A DNA stretch of 64,000 nucleotides from Homoserinibacter sp. GY 40078 (GTDB taxonomy: Bacteria; Actinomycetota; Actinomycetes; Actinomycetales; Microbacteriaceae), in contig NZ_VRTZ01000001.1 of the NCBI RefSeq assembly GCF_008017545.1, forward strand, positions 372,001 through 436,000, in the 5' to 3' direction. The notes beneath the pieces were generated by a model. The model did not search any database. It was not told the DNA's origin and was given only the letters and a program-made list of their open reading frames with translations. Below, in pieces: positions 51,631 through 60,686 of this stretch; position 1 is the stretch's first letter; every line of letters begins with the position of its first letter. The translations under genes were made by a program, and so were the position numbers.

Positions 51631-52767
51631 TCAGCCGGCGGACGCCCCCGCGGTGAGGCGGAAGCGGTCGGGCACGTCGCCGTCCCCTGTCGCGAGCCCG
51701 CCGATCAGCTCGCCGAGCAGCGGCGCGAACTTCGCCCCGTGACCGGAGCAGGGCGAGGCGAGCACGATGCGCCCCACCCGGTCGATCACGAAGTCCTCCG
51801 AGGGGGTGGAGGTGTAGAGGCACGTCGTCTCGGCGTAGGGCGTCGGGTCGATCTCGGGCAGGCGCTCGCGCACGTAGCCGACGATCCGCTCGCGTGCGGC
51901 GGGGTCGACCAGTCCGTCCCGACCGGATGCCGTGGTGTCGTGCCCGCCGTCGTGTTCGGCGATCTTGAAGCCGGCCCAGTCGGCGTCGCGTCCACCGGGG
52001 AGGCTGTAGACCGAGAGGCGGCCCTTGTCGACGAAGATCGGCCAGTCGGCCGGGTCGGCGGGAGCCGCATCCGGGAAGCGGAAGTGGAACGCCTGCTGCT
52101 GGCTCACGCGGAACTCCGGCAGCGCCGCGCGCGCCGCATCCGGCAGGGGCAGGGCGTCGAGCAGCTCGGGCAGCCACCCGCCGGCGGCGACCACGACGAC
52201 CGAGGCGTCGAGCACCCCGCCGTCCGTGGAGACCAGGCGCAGCCCGGTACGGGTGTCCTCCACGGAGGCGAGGCGCCAGCCCGTCTCGAGCCGCGCGCCA
52301 GATTCGACGGCGAGGCGGGTCATCTCACGCACCGCCGTCTCGGCGTCGATGACCCCGGCGTCCGGTTGGGTGAGCACGCGGGTGTCGAACGCGAGGTGCG
52401 GCCAGCGCTCGCGCGCCGCATCCGGGTCGAGGATCTCGGATTCGAGTCCGACCTCGTCGAGCACGCGGGCCATCTCGTCGACCGGACGGTGCGCACCGAA
52501 GTCGAGGCCGCCGGTCGTGGTGAGCACGCCGCGGCCGGATGCCGCCTCCAGTTCGCGCCACCCGGCGAGCGCCCGCACCGTGAGCTCGGCGTACATGCGG
52601 TCGGGGTAGGCGTGGCGGAAGATGCGCGCGGAGCCGTGCGAGCTGCCGCCCGCGTGCGCGGGGCGCACCGCCTCGACGAGCACGACCTCCCGGCCTTGCT
52701 GGGCGAGACGCCAGGCGGTCGCGGATCCGGCGAGGCCGGCGCCGACGACGACGATCGGGGCAGGCAT
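51631..52767 (-). CDS. Monomeric sarcosine / N-methyl-amino-acid oxidase
   Basis: Encodes 378 aa from the ATG at 52767, 2 bp after the FMN protein stop. It has the FAD fingerprint VVVGAGLAGSATAWRL, and SPCSGHGAKFAP near the C-terminus, where the Cys is the site of covalent FAD linkage in monomeric sarcosine oxidase and N-methyltryptophan oxidase. It would oxidise an N-methyl amino acid to formaldehyde, hydrogen peroxide and the free amino acid. Given the operon, N-methylglutamate is a logical substrate; this is inference. Confidence 0.85.
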   Translation of the reverse strand: MPAPIVVVGAGLAGSATAWRLAQQGREVVLVEAVRPAHAGGSSHGSARIFRHAYPDRMYAELTVRALAGWRELEAASGRGVLTTTGGLDFGAHRPVDEMARVLDEVGLESEILDPDAARERWPHLAFDTRVLTQPDAGVIDAETAVREMTRLAVESGARLETGWRLASVEDTRTGLRLVSTDGGVLDASVVVVAAGGWLPELLDALPLPDAARAALPEFRVSQQQAFHFRFPDAAPADPADWPIFVDKGRLSVYSLPGGRDADWAGFKIAEHDGGHDTTASGRDGLVDPAARERIVGYVRERLPEIDPTPYAETTCLYTSTPSEDFVIDRVGRIVLASPCSGHGAKFAPLLGELIGGLATGDGDVPDRFRLTAGASAG

Positions 52768-52769
52768 CG

Positions 52770-54080
52770 TCAGGCCCCCGGAATCCAGCTGGTGCCGGCG
52801 AGCGGCACGCGGGCCATCGCGGCGGATTCGAGGGTGAGCGCCACGAGGTCCTCCGGCTCGAGGTTCAGCACGTGCGACTTGCCGCACGCGCGGGCGATGG
52901 TCTGCGCCTCCATCGCGAGCACGCGCAGGTAGTTGGCGACGCGTCGGCCACCTTCCACCGGGTCGAGCCGGGCGGTGAGCTCCGGGTCCTGGGTGGTGAT
53001 TCCGGCCGGGTCGAGGCCCGCCTGGAAGTCGTCGTAGTAGCCGGGCGCGGAGCCGAGCTTGGCGTACTCGTCGGCGAGCGCGGGGGAGTTGTCGCCGAGC
53101 GCGATGAGCGCGGCGGTGCCGATGGAGACGGCGTCCGCGCCGAGCGCGAGCGCCTTCGCCACATCCGCTCCGGTGCGGATCCCGCCCGAGACGACGAGCT
53201 GCACCTCGCGGTGCACCCCGAGCTCCTGCAGCGCCTCGACGGCCTGCGGGATCGCGGCGAGGGTGGGGATGCCGACGTTCTCGATGAAGACGTCCTGTGT
53301 GGCGGCGGTGCCGCCCTGCATGCCGTCGAGCACCACGACATCCGCGCCCGCCTTCACGGCGAGGGAGGTGTCGTAGTAGGGGCGGGAGGCGCCGATCTTC
53401 ACGAAGATCGGGATGCGCCCGTCGGTCACCTCGCGCAGTTCGGCGATCTTGATGGTCAGGTCGTCGGGGCCGGTCCAGTCCGGATGCCGCGAGGGCGAAC
53501 GCTGGTCGATGCCCTGGGGCAGGGTGCGCATCGCGGCGACCCGCTCGCTGATCTTCTGGCCGAGCAGCAGTCCGCCGCCGCCGGGCTTCGCGCCCTGGCC
53601 GAGCACGATCTCGATCGCGTCGGCGCGGCGGAGGTCGTCGGGGTTCATGCCGTAGCGCGAGGGCAGGTACTGGTACACCAGGCGCTCCGAGTGCTCGCGC
53701 TCCTCGGGGGTCATGCCGCCGTCGCCCGTGGTCGTGGAGGTGCCGGCGATGGTGGCGCCGCGTCCGAGGGCCTCCTTCGCGTTCGCCGACAGGGCGCCGA
53801 AGCTCATGCCCGCGATGGTGATGGGGATCTCGAGGTGCACCGGCACGGCTCCGTGGCGCCCGCCGAGCTTCACGTCGGTGTCGCAGCGCTCGCGGTAGCC
53901 CTCGAGCGGGTAGCGCGACATGCTCGCCCCGAGGAAGAGCAGGTCGTCGAAGTGCGGCAGCGGGCGCTTGGCGCCCCATCCGCGGATGCGGTAGATGCCG
54001 GTCTCGGCGGCGCGCTGGATCTCGGCGATCGTGGCGCGGTCGAAGGTCGCGGAGGCGCGGAGCGCGGGGTTCTCAGACAT
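52770..54080 (-). CDS. FMN-binding glutamate-synthase-like protein (GlxD/MgsC type)
   Basis: Encodes 436 aa. It matches the FMN TIM-barrel core of glutamate synthase: MSFGALSANAKEALGRGA, QGAKPGGGGLLLG, DLTIKIAELR, FVKIGASRPYYD and a VVSGGIRTGADVAKALALGA phosphate loop. In the three-part GlxBCD/MgsABC enzymes this subunit carries the synthase site that condenses an amine with 2-oxoglutarate. It begins 2 bp after the GXGXG gene stop. Confidence 0.86.
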   Translation of the reverse strand: MSENPALRASATFDRATIAEIQRAAETGIYRIRGWGAKRPLPHFDDLLFLGASMSRYPLEGYRERCDTDVKLGGRHGAVPVHLEIPITIAGMSFGALSANAKEALGRGATIAGTSTTTGDGGMTPEEREHSERLVYQYLPSRYGMNPDDLRRADAIEIVLGQGAKPGGGGLLLGQKISERVAAMRTLPQGIDQRSPSRHPDWTGPDDLTIKIAELREVTDGRIPIFVKIGASRPYYDTSLAVKAGADVVVLDGMQGGTAATQDVFIENVGIPTLAAIPQAVEALQELGVHREVQLVVSGGIRTGADVAKALALGADAVSIGTAALIALGDNSPALADEYAKLGSAPGYYDDFQAGLDPAGITTQDPELTARLDPVEGGRRVANYLRVLAMEAQTIARACGKSHVLNLEPEDLVALTLESAAMARVPLAGTSWIPGA

Positions 54081-54082
54081 GT

Positions 54083-54757
54083 CTAGTACTCGTTGTCGTG
54101 GTCGAAGTGGTAGAGCTTGCGGGCCGATCCGTAGCGCCGGAACTCGTCGGGGCTCTCGGTGCGACCGGCTGCGGCGAGCAGCTCGGCGAGCTCGGTGAGG
54201 TGCTCGGGTCGCATGGGCTTCTCGATGCAGTCGGCGCCGAGGGAGGCGACGCTGCCGCGCACGTAGATGCGGGCCTCGTAGATGGAGTCGCCGAGGGCAT
54301 CGCCCGCGTCGCCGCAGATGACGATGCGCCCCGCCTGCGCCATGAATCCGGTCACGTGGCCGACGTCGCCGCCGACCACGATGTCCGCTCCGCGCAGCGC
54401 GATGCCGCAGCGGGCGCCGGTGGAGCCGTCGACGACAAGCAGTCCGCCGACTGCTGTGGCGCCGGCGGACTGCGAGACGTCGCCGGTCACGTGCACGCGG
54501 CCCGACATCATGTTCTCGGCGACGCCGGGGCCGGCGTTGCCGTTGATGGTCACGTCGCCGCGCTGGTGCATCCCGGCGGCGAAGTATCCGACGTGGCCGT
54601 CGACCTCGACGCTCACCTCGCGGGTGATGCCGACGGCGACGTTGTGCGCGCCCTGCGGGTGCAGCACCTGGAAGCTCTCGCCATCGGCCGCCTCATGAAG
54701 CGCCGCGTTGAGCGTGCGCACGCCGGTGGCGGCGAGGTCGATGACGATCTCGGTCAC
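54083..54757 (-). CDS. GXGXG-domain glutamate-synthase-like protein (GlxC/MgsB type)
   Basis: Encodes 224 aa from the GTG at 54757, which overlaps the previous stop (GTGA); a GTG at 54766 is also possible. It is a right-handed beta-helix with repeated Gly turns (NGNAGPGVAENMMSGRVHV, RGADIVVGGDVGHVTG), like the C-terminal structural domain of GltB. It bridges the glutaminase and FMN subunits. Confidence 0.85.
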   Translation of the reverse strand: MTEIVIDLAATGVRTLNAALHEAADGESFQVLHPQGAHNVAVGITREVSVEVDGHVGYFAAGMHQRGDVTINGNAGPGVAENMMSGRVHVTGDVSQSAGATAVGGLLVVDGSTGARCGIALRGADIVVGGDVGHVTGFMAQAGRIVICGDAGDALGDSIYEARIYVRGSVASLGADCIEKPMRPEHLTELAELLAAAGRTESPDEFRRYGSARKLYHFDHDNEY

Positions 54758-55656
54758 AGTGCCCACGTGTAGACCTTTCCGGGGGCCGGCTCGAAGAGCC
54801 GGGCGTTCTCGATGCCGGGCAGGCCCGCGAGTGCGCGGTACTCGGATGCCATCGCGACCCACTGGTCGGTCTCCGCGATCACGGCCGGCTTGCAGGCGAT
54901 GGGGTCGCGCACGACGGCGAGGCCGTCCTTGGTGGTGACGACGAGCGTGTAGAAGCCATCGAACTCCTCCTTGAGGTGCTCGAGCGCCGTCTCGAGGTCG
55001 TCGCCCGCGCGCAGGCGCACGGCGAGGTAGCGCGCGGCCACCTCGGAGTCGTTGTCGGAGTCGAACTCCACGCCCTGCGCCCGCAGGGTGCGGCGGATCG
55101 TGGCGTGGTTCGAGAACGAGCCGTTGTGAACGAGGCACAGGTCGTCGTCGACGGTGAAGGGGTGGGATCCGGATGCGGTCACCGCCGACTCCGTCGCCAT
55201 CCGCGTGTGCGAGACGCCCTGGGTGCCGGAGCGGGAGACGAGACCGAACTCGTCGGCGAGCTCGACCGGGTTGCCGACGCCCTTGAGGGTCGCGACGTGG
55301 GTGCCGCGACCGATCTGGCGCGCATCCGGGGCGGCCTTGCGCAGGGCGTGCACGAGGTCGGCCACGGGCACGTCGGCGTTGACGAGCGTCGTGTCTCCCA
55401 TGCCGCGCACGGTGAGCTCGGTGCCCGCGGGCAGCTCGGCGGCGGTCGCGGCGTGCAGCTCGTCGGGGGTGACGGTCACCCCCAGCAGGCTGACGGTCGC
55501 GGATCCGGATGCGGTGAGCGTCTCGTCGTCGTAGACGGAGATGCCTGCCGAGTCGGGTCCGCGGTCGACGACCTCGCACAGCATCCCGTGCAGGAGGTCG
55601 CCGAGCCGGTCACGCAGCGCGGGGTCTTTGATCTGAAGCGCGGCGATTCCGCACAT
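54754..55656 (-). CDS. Class II glutamine amidotransferase (GlxB/MgsA type)
   Basis: Encodes 300 aa from the ATG at 55656 (GAGAGGAAC upstream). It starts MCGIAALQI, so Cys2 is the nucleophile. The glutaminase signatures DRGPDSAGI, SHTRMATESAV, HPFTVDDDLCLVHNGSFSN and DNDSEVAARYLAV are present. It is the amidotransferase third of a split glutamate-synthase-like enzyme. Confidence 0.88.
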   Translation of the reverse strand: MCGIAALQIKDPALRDRLGDLLHGMLCEVVDRGPDSAGISVYDDETLTASGSATVSLLGVTVTPDELHAATAAELPAGTELTVRGMGDTTLVNADVPVADLVHALRKAAPDARQIGRGTHVATLKGVGNPVELADEFGLVSRSGTQGVSHTRMATESAVTASGSHPFTVDDDLCLVHNGSFSNHATIRRTLRAQGVEFDSDNDSEVAARYLAVRLRAGDDLETALEHLKEEFDGFYTLVVTTKDGLAVVRDPIACKPAVIAETDQWVAMASEYRALAGLPGIENARLFEPAPGKVYTWAL

Positions 55657-55682
55657 GGTGTTCCTCTCTCGTCCCGGCCGGG

Positions 55683-57002
55683 TCAGACGGCCGTCAGGTA
55701 GGTGTCGATCTCCCAGGGGGTGACCGTGTTGTGCCAGCGGAGGAACTCGTCCTCCTTGACGTCGGCGTAGTAGCGGCCGATGGTGCCGTCGCCGCCGAGC
55801 GCGGTGAGCAGCAGCTCGTCGGATCGCAGCGCCTCCACCGCGTGCAGCAGCGTGGGCGGCAGGGTGGCGGCGCCCTCGGGGAAGGTGCCGGGGCGGCTCG
55901 GGGGTCCGGGCTGCACGCCGCGGCCGATGCCGTCGAGACCGGCGGCGAGGGTCGCGGCGATCGCGAGGTACGGGTTCGCGGAACCGTCGGTGCCGCGTAG
56001 CTCGATGCGGTTGCCGTCGGGGACGCGGATGAGGTGGGTGCGATCGTTGCCGCCGTAGCTGGCGCGGGTGGGCGACCAGGTGGCACCGGAGGCGGTGCTC
56101 GTCGCGCCGCGGCGCTTGTAGGAGTTGACCGTCGGCGCGATGAACGAGAGCAGCGCGGGCGCGTGGCCGAGCACGCCGCCGACGAATCCGTAGGCGAGGG
56201 AGGAGAGCCCGAGGCCGTGCGCGTCGTCGGTGCCGGGGAAGAGCGGCTCGTCTCCGCGCCACAGCGACATGTGCAGGTGCATGCCGGTGCCGGTGCGGTC
56301 GGTGAAGGGCTTCGGCATGAAGGTCGCGGTCATGCCGCGGCTCTCGGCGAGCATCGAGATCATGTAGCGGAGGGTGACGACGCGGTCGGCGGTCGTGAGG
56401 GCGTCGGCGTAGGCGAAGTTCTGCTCGAACTGGCCGTTGCCGTCTTCGTGGTCGTTGGCGTAGTTGCCCCAGCCGAGGGAGTTCATCGCCTCGGAGACCC
56501 CGGTGAGGTGCTCGTACATCCGGGTGACGCCGCGGGCGTCGTAGCAGGGCTGGCCGGAGGTGTCGCGGGCGTCGGCCGGGTGCAGCGTGCCGTCCTCGTG
56601 GCGGTGCACGAGGAAGTACTCCACCTCGGCACCGACCTTCGCCTCGAGCTTCTGCGCAGCGAGGTCGGCGAGCACCTTCTTGAGGATCACCCGCGGGGCG
56701 TAGGGCCAGGGCTCGCCGTTCACGTGCGGGTCGCAGTGCACGAGGGCGAGGCCGGGGCGGATGAAGCCGAGCGGGGTGTAGCTGTCGAGGTCGGGCACCG
56801 CGAGGATGTCGGGGTCTTCGGGGCGCTGGCCGATGGCGCCGGCGGCGAAGCCGGCGAAACCGAGTTCACCCGCCTCCAGCTCGGCGGCGGCTTCGACCGG
56901 CACGAGCTTGGCGCACGGCTTGCCGTTCATGTCGACGAACGTGGCGAGGATGAAGCGGACGCCGTCTGCTGCGGCAAGGTCGGCAAGGCGGGAGGGGCTC
57001 AC
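55683..57002 (-). CDS. Glutamine-synthetase-family ligase, GmaS/GlnT type
   Basis: Encodes 439 aa from the GTG at 57002 (TAGGAG upstream). It has the GS fold: ATFVDMNGKPCAKLVPVEAA at the start, the metal Glu in AEVEYFLVHRHEDG and DGNGQFEQNF, GTGMHLHMSLW, and RGTDGSANPYLAIAAT at the C-terminus. It resembles the GlnT/GmaS group, in which the enzyme joins methylamine or another amine to glutamate as a gamma-glutamyl amide, more than housekeeping GlnA. It is the first gene of the operon with the GlxBCD-type set, as in glnT-glx and gmaS-mgs clusters. Confidence 0.83.
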   Translation of the reverse strand: MSPSRLADLAAADGVRFILATFVDMNGKPCAKLVPVEAAAELEAGELGFAGFAAGAIGQRPEDPDILAVPDLDSYTPLGFIRPGLALVHCDPHVNGEPWPYAPRVILKKVLADLAAQKLEAKVGAEVEYFLVHRHEDGTLHPADARDTSGQPCYDARGVTRMYEHLTGVSEAMNSLGWGNYANDHEDGNGQFEQNFAYADALTTADRVVTLRYMISMLAESRGMTATFMPKPFTDRTGTGMHLHMSLWRGDEPLFPGTDDAHGLGLSSLAYGFVGGVLGHAPALLSFIAPTVNSYKRRGATSTASGATWSPTRASYGGNDRTHLIRVPDGNRIELRGTDGSANPYLAIAATLAAGLDGIGRGVQPGPPSRPGTFPEGAATLPPTLLHAVEALRSDELLLTALGGDGTIGRYYADVKEDEFLRWHNTVTPWEIDTYLTAV

Positions 57003-57035
57003 GCGGGCTCCTAGCGATCGGGGTGGCGCTGGTTG

Positions 57036-57090
57036 AATGAGAGTAAACGCTGTTGTCTCTCATTAGATCACGCCCAATGATCACATGTGA
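57036..57090. promoter_or_regulatory. Palindromes in the divergent gmaS/sugar-operon spacer
   Basis: AATGAGAG and CTCTCATT (57036-57043, 57057-57064) form an 8-bp inverted repeat with a 13-bp spacer just upstream of the GmaS-like gene. TCACATGTGA (57081-57090) is a perfect 10-bp palindrome. Both are operator candidates. Confidence 0.45.
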
Positions 57091-57176
57091 CCGCCGGGTG
57101 TGAATTCTGTGTTACGCGGAGGTGTGCGGAGGCTTGGAGAGCGGCTCGGGTGCGCATCGTCGGCCCGGAGCCCCAT

Positions 57177-57185
57177 TGGTATGAT
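57177..57185 (+). promoter_or_regulatory. Candidate extended -10 of the sugar operon
   Basis: TGGTATGAT, an extended -10 element, lies about 55 bp before the isomerase start. Confidence 0.45.
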
Positions 57186-57238
57186 GAAAGCGGCAGGGCC
57201 GCCGACGAGTGCCCTGCGGCGAATCCTCTGGAGACCTG

Positions 57239-57988
57239 ATGCCCCGTCCGTCCCTGTCCGTACAGCTGTATACGGTGCGCGACGCGATCGCCGCGGATGC
57301 CGACGGCACCCTCGCGCGGCTCGCCCAGCTCGGCTTCCGCAACGTCGAGCCGTACGACCTCCCCGCATTCGCTCCCGTGCTCGAACCCGCACTCGCCGCG
57401 CACGGCCTCGCTGCCCCGACGAGCCACGCAAGCCTCGTCGGTGAGGCGGACCTCGATGCGGCGTTGGCGGCGGCATCCGCTCTCGGCGTCGAGATCCTCA
57501 TCGAACCGGCGGTCATGCCCGAGCGCTGGGGCGACCGCGACGCGATCGCGGCGGTGGCATCCGAGCTGGCGGAGGCGGCGCGCCGAGCGGCCGATCACGG
57601 CATGCGCGTCGGGTACCACAACCACCACTGGGAGACCGAGATCCGCATCGACGGCGCGCACGCGATCGAGGTGTTCGCCGATCTGCTGCCGGATGACGTG
57701 GCGCTCGAACTCGACACCTATTGGGCGGCGGTCGGCGGGGCCGATCCGGTAGCGCTGCTCGAACGGCTCGGCGAGCGGGTGGCGGCGATCCACGTGAAAG
57801 ACGGACCGGTGACCAGCGACACCTCACAGCAGCAGCCGGCAGGCCAGGGTGAGCTGCCGATCCGCGAGATCCTCGCCGCCGCGCCGAACGCGCGACCGGT
57901 GCTCGAGTTCGACGAGTATGCGGGAGACCTCTTCGACGGCCTCGCCGCGGGCGTCGAGTTCGTGACGGAGCTGGGGGTCGAGGCGTGA
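57239..57988 (+). CDS. Sugar phosphate isomerase/epimerase-family TIM barrel
   Basis: Encodes 249 aa from the ATG at 57239 (TGGAG upstream). It has the AP-endonuclease-2-type barrel: SVQLYTVRDAIAADADGTLA, GYHNHHWE and IHVKDGP carry the metal ligands, and VLEFDEYAGD follows. Relatives include xylose isomerase-like enzymes, IolE and 3-keto-glycoside lyases. It overlaps the next gene (GTGA), so the three genes form one operon. Confidence 0.85.
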   Translation: MPRPSLSVQLYTVRDAIAADADGTLARLAQLGFRNVEPYDLPAFAPVLEPALAAHGLAAPTSHASLVGEADLDAALAAASALGVEILIEPAVMPERWGDRDAIAAVASELAEAARRAADHGMRVGYHNHHWETEIRIDGAHAIEVFADLLPDDVALELDTYWAAVGGADPVALLERLGERVAAIHVKDGPVTSDTSQQQPAGQGELPIREILAAAPNARPVLEFDEYAGDLFDGLAAGVEFVTELGVEA

Positions 57989-59100
57989 GCGGGCCGGTCG
58001 GCGTCGGCGTGATCGGCGCGGGCGTCATCAGCACCCAATACCTCGCGAACCTCACGCAGGCCGCCGACGTGAGCGTGAAGATGGTGGCCGACCTCGACGT
58101 GGACCGCGCGGCAGCCCGCGCCGCCGAGTTCGGCGTGCCCGCATCCGGCACGGTGGCCGAGCTGCTGGCGCGCGACGACATCGAGATCGTGCTGAACCTC
58201 ACGATCCCCGCCGCGCACGTGTCGGTGGGGCTCGAGATCCTTGCAGCCGGCAAGCACATCTGGAGCGAGAAGCCGTTCGCCCTCGACCGCGACGGCGGGC
58301 GCGAGCTGCTCGCCGCGGCGGAGCGCGCCGGGCTGCGGGTGGCGTGCGCACCGGACACCGTGCTGGGGGCCGGGGTGCAGACCGCGCGGCGCCTCATCGA
58401 CGCGGGCGCGATCGGCGAGCCGCTCACCGCCCTCACCCTGTTCCAGGTGTCGGGGCCGGAGTCGTGGCATCCGAGCCCCGAGTTCCTCTACGCCCGCGGC
58501 GGCGGGCCGCTGTTCGACATGGGGCCGTACTACCTCTCGACGCTCGTGCAACTGCTCGGCCCGGTGTCGCGGGTGACGGCCCGCGGGTCGCGGGCGCGCC
58601 TCACCCGCACGATCGGGTCGGGGCCGAAGGCGGGGCAGGAGTTCCCGGTGGAGGTGCCGACACACGTCGCGGGCCTCCTCGACTTCGCGAACGGCACGAG
58701 CGCCGAGAGCGTGTTCTCGTTCCAGAGCAGCAAGCCCTATGTGGGGGTCGTCGAGGTCACCGGCACGGAGGGCACGCTCGTGCTGCCCGACCCGAACAAC
58801 TTCGACGGCGACCTGCAGCTGTGGCGGGACGGACACCAGACGGCGGCGGATGCGGAGCCGCATCCGGCGGTCGGGTCGACCTTCTCGCGTGGTGCGGGGG
58901 TCGTGGAGCTGGCGCGGGCGATTCGCGCGGGTCGGCCGGAGCGCGCATCCGGTGCGTTCGCGTTCCACGTGCTCGATGTGATGGTCGCATTGCAGGACTC
59001 GGCGGAGACCGACGGTCGCCTCATCGACATCGCGAGTACCGTCGAGGTGCCGGCAGCGCTGCCGGAGGATTGGGATCCGGCGGAGAGGACCATCGCATGA
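57985..59100 (+). CDS. Gfo/Idh/MocA-family oxidoreductase (first)
   Basis: Encodes 371 aa. Rossmann motif VGVIGAGVISTQYLANL, the EKP motif in WSEKPFALD (about residue 95) and the substrate-binding C-terminal domain GGGPLFDMGPYYLSTLVQLL. It would oxidise or reduce a sugar or inositol with NAD(P). It overlaps both neighbours by 4 bp. Confidence 0.88.
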   Translation: MSGPVGVGVIGAGVISTQYLANLTQAADVSVKMVADLDVDRAAARAAEFGVPASGTVAELLARDDIEIVLNLTIPAAHVSVGLEILAAGKHIWSEKPFALDRDGGRELLAAAERAGLRVACAPDTVLGAGVQTARRLIDAGAIGEPLTALTLFQVSGPESWHPSPEFLYARGGGPLFDMGPYYLSTLVQLLGPVSRVTARGSRARLTRTIGSGPKAGQEFPVEVPTHVAGLLDFANGTSAESVFSFQSSKPYVGVVEVTGTEGTLVLPDPNNFDGDLQLWRDGHQTAADAEPHPAVGSTFSRGAGVVELARAIRAGRPERASGAFAFHVLDVMVALQDSAETDGRLIDIASTVEVPAALPEDWDPAERTIA

Positions 59101-60176
59101 CCCATCGGCCCGGTGTCGCCCTCATCGGGGCGGGGTTCATGGGCGAGGTGCACGCCCGCGCGGCGCGAGCGGCGGGCCTGACGGTCGTGGGGATCGCGGC
59201 GTCGACACCCGTGCGGTCGACGGCCGCGGCGGCCCGCCTCGGCATCGACACCGCCTATCCGGATGCGGCGGCCGCGCTCGCCGACGACCGCGTGTCGATC
59301 GTGCACGTGCTCACCCCGAACGCGAGCCACCACGAGCTCGCCTCCGCGGCACTCGCCGCCGGAAAGCACGTGGTGTGCGAGAAGCCGCTCGCGACGAACG
59401 TGGCCGACGCGGCCGACCTCGTGCAGCGGGCGGATGCGTCGGGGCTCGTCGCGGCGGTGCCGTTCGTATACCGCTTCCACCCGATGGCGCGCGAGATGCG
59501 GGCGCGGGTGGCATCCGGTGCGACGGGCACGATCGCGAGCGTGCAGGGCGCCTACCTGCAGGACTGGCTGCTCGGATCCGACGACGACAACTGGCGGGTC
59601 GACCCGGCCGCGGGAGGCGCGTCGCGCGCGTTCGGAGACATCGGCTCGCACCTGTGCGACCTGCTGGAGTTCACCACCGGCGACCGCATCGCGCGGCTGC
59701 AGGCGATCACCCGCACCGTGATCGGGGAGCGCCCCACCTCGGGTGCCGTCACCACCGAAGACCTCGTCGGGGTGCTCGCGCAGCTGGAGGGCGGCGCGGT
59801 GGCGAGCCTGCTGGTGTCGCAGGTGGCGCCGGGGCGCAAGAACGGGCTCGTGCTCGAACTGCACGGATCGGCGGAGTCGCTGCGGTTCGAGCAGGAGAAC
59901 CCCGAGCTGCTGTGGATCGGACGCCGCGAGGGGTCCGTGCTGCAACCCCGCGACCCCGCCGCGCTCTCACCGGATGCCGCACGCCTCTCCGTGCTCCCCG
60001 CCGGCCACCCCCTCGGCTACCAGGACGCCTTCACGGCATTCGTCTGTGACGTCGCCGCCGCCGTCAACGGAGACACCCCCGACGGGCTGCCACTCTTCGC
60101 CGACGGCGAGCGCGCCGCGCGGATCACGGATGCGGTACTCGCGTCAGCGGGCTCGGGGGAGTGGGTGGGGGTGTAG
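59097..60176 (+). CDS. Gfo/Idh/MocA-family oxidoreductase (second)
   Basis: Encodes 359 aa from the ATG overlapping the previous stop. ALIGAGFMGEVHARA, CEKPLATN and FGDIGSHLCDLLEF are the family marks. With the isomerase and the first dehydrogenase it suggests a route with oxidation, isomerisation or cleavage, and reduction of a sugar or glycoside. Confidence 0.88.
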   Translation: MTHRPGVALIGAGFMGEVHARAARAAGLTVVGIAASTPVRSTAAAARLGIDTAYPDAAAALADDRVSIVHVLTPNASHHELASAALAAGKHVVCEKPLATNVADAADLVQRADASGLVAAVPFVYRFHPMAREMRARVASGATGTIASVQGAYLQDWLLGSDDDNWRVDPAAGGASRAFGDIGSHLCDLLEFTTGDRIARLQAITRTVIGERPTSGAVTTEDLVGVLAQLEGGAVASLLVSQVAPGRKNGLVLELHGSAESLRFEQENPELLWIGRREGSVLQPRDPAALSPDAARLSVLPAGHPLGYQDAFTAFVCDVAAAVNGDTPDGLPLFADGERAARITDAVLASAGSGEWVGV

Positions 60177-60226
60177 GGGGTGGCTGGATGCAGAGGGCAC
60201 CTCGCCTCGAGGTCGCTGAGCATGCG

Positions 60227-60589
60227 CTAGACGATCTCGACTATGACATTGCCGCCCAGCGCGCCCCAACCTGCTAAAAAATCGCTGGGCATGCGCAAGG
60301 TTCCTGGCCGGTCCTCGAATGACACGCTTACGAACAGGAAACCTCGCCCCTCATCAAGGAACCTCCTCACATCCGCATTCTTCTCGAAGAAGTGCAGTTG
60401 ATTCCGGAGGGTCTCTTCGAACCGATCGACCAGCTCCTCACCAGACTCGTCCTCAAGCCCGACAACCCGAGTCGATAGACCGTGTCTCCAGAGGGACCAC
60501 CTGGGGCGCCGGATGAACCCTTCGGGCACGGCCTCAACGTCGTACAGGTCCACACCGAAGTGCGCGCTCAGTCGAACCATCACTGACAT
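60227..60589 (-). CDS. Hypothetical protein, with a truncated paralogue downstream
   Basis: Encodes 120 aa and is soluble. The first 70 residues (SAHFGVDLYDVEAVPEGF, RFEETLRNQLHFFEKN) reappear in a shortened copy at 63306-63542. I do not recognise the family. Its size and the company of small membrane proteins recall immunity or accessory genes. Lower GC than the main gene set. Confidence 0.65.
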   Translation of the reverse strand: MSVMVRLSAHFGVDLYDVEAVPEGFIRRPRWSLWRHGLSTRVVGLEDESGEELVDRFEETLRNQLHFFEKNADVRRFLDEGRGFLFVSVSFEDRPGTLRMPSDFLAGWGALGGNVIVEIV

Positions 60590-60686
60590 TGCTGTGCTCC
60601 TTACGCCATGGGGGCAACTGTGCCGGGGTTGTACACGGTGCCAGGAACGACGACGACAGTAGCGGGCAGACGTGCGGACACAGTTT

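Noticed and set aside
52768-53979. Upstream extension of the oxidase frame across the FMN protein gene
   Set aside because: The oxidase has a clear FAD-binding start at 52767; the extension is antisense-like Arg-rich sequence in another frame of a conserved gene.
54070-54086. A single AGACATGTCTAG palindrome resembling half of element A
   Set aside because: It is explained by the gene junction: stop TAG, two bases, then the start ATGTCT of the FMN protein. There is no central hairpin or second copy.
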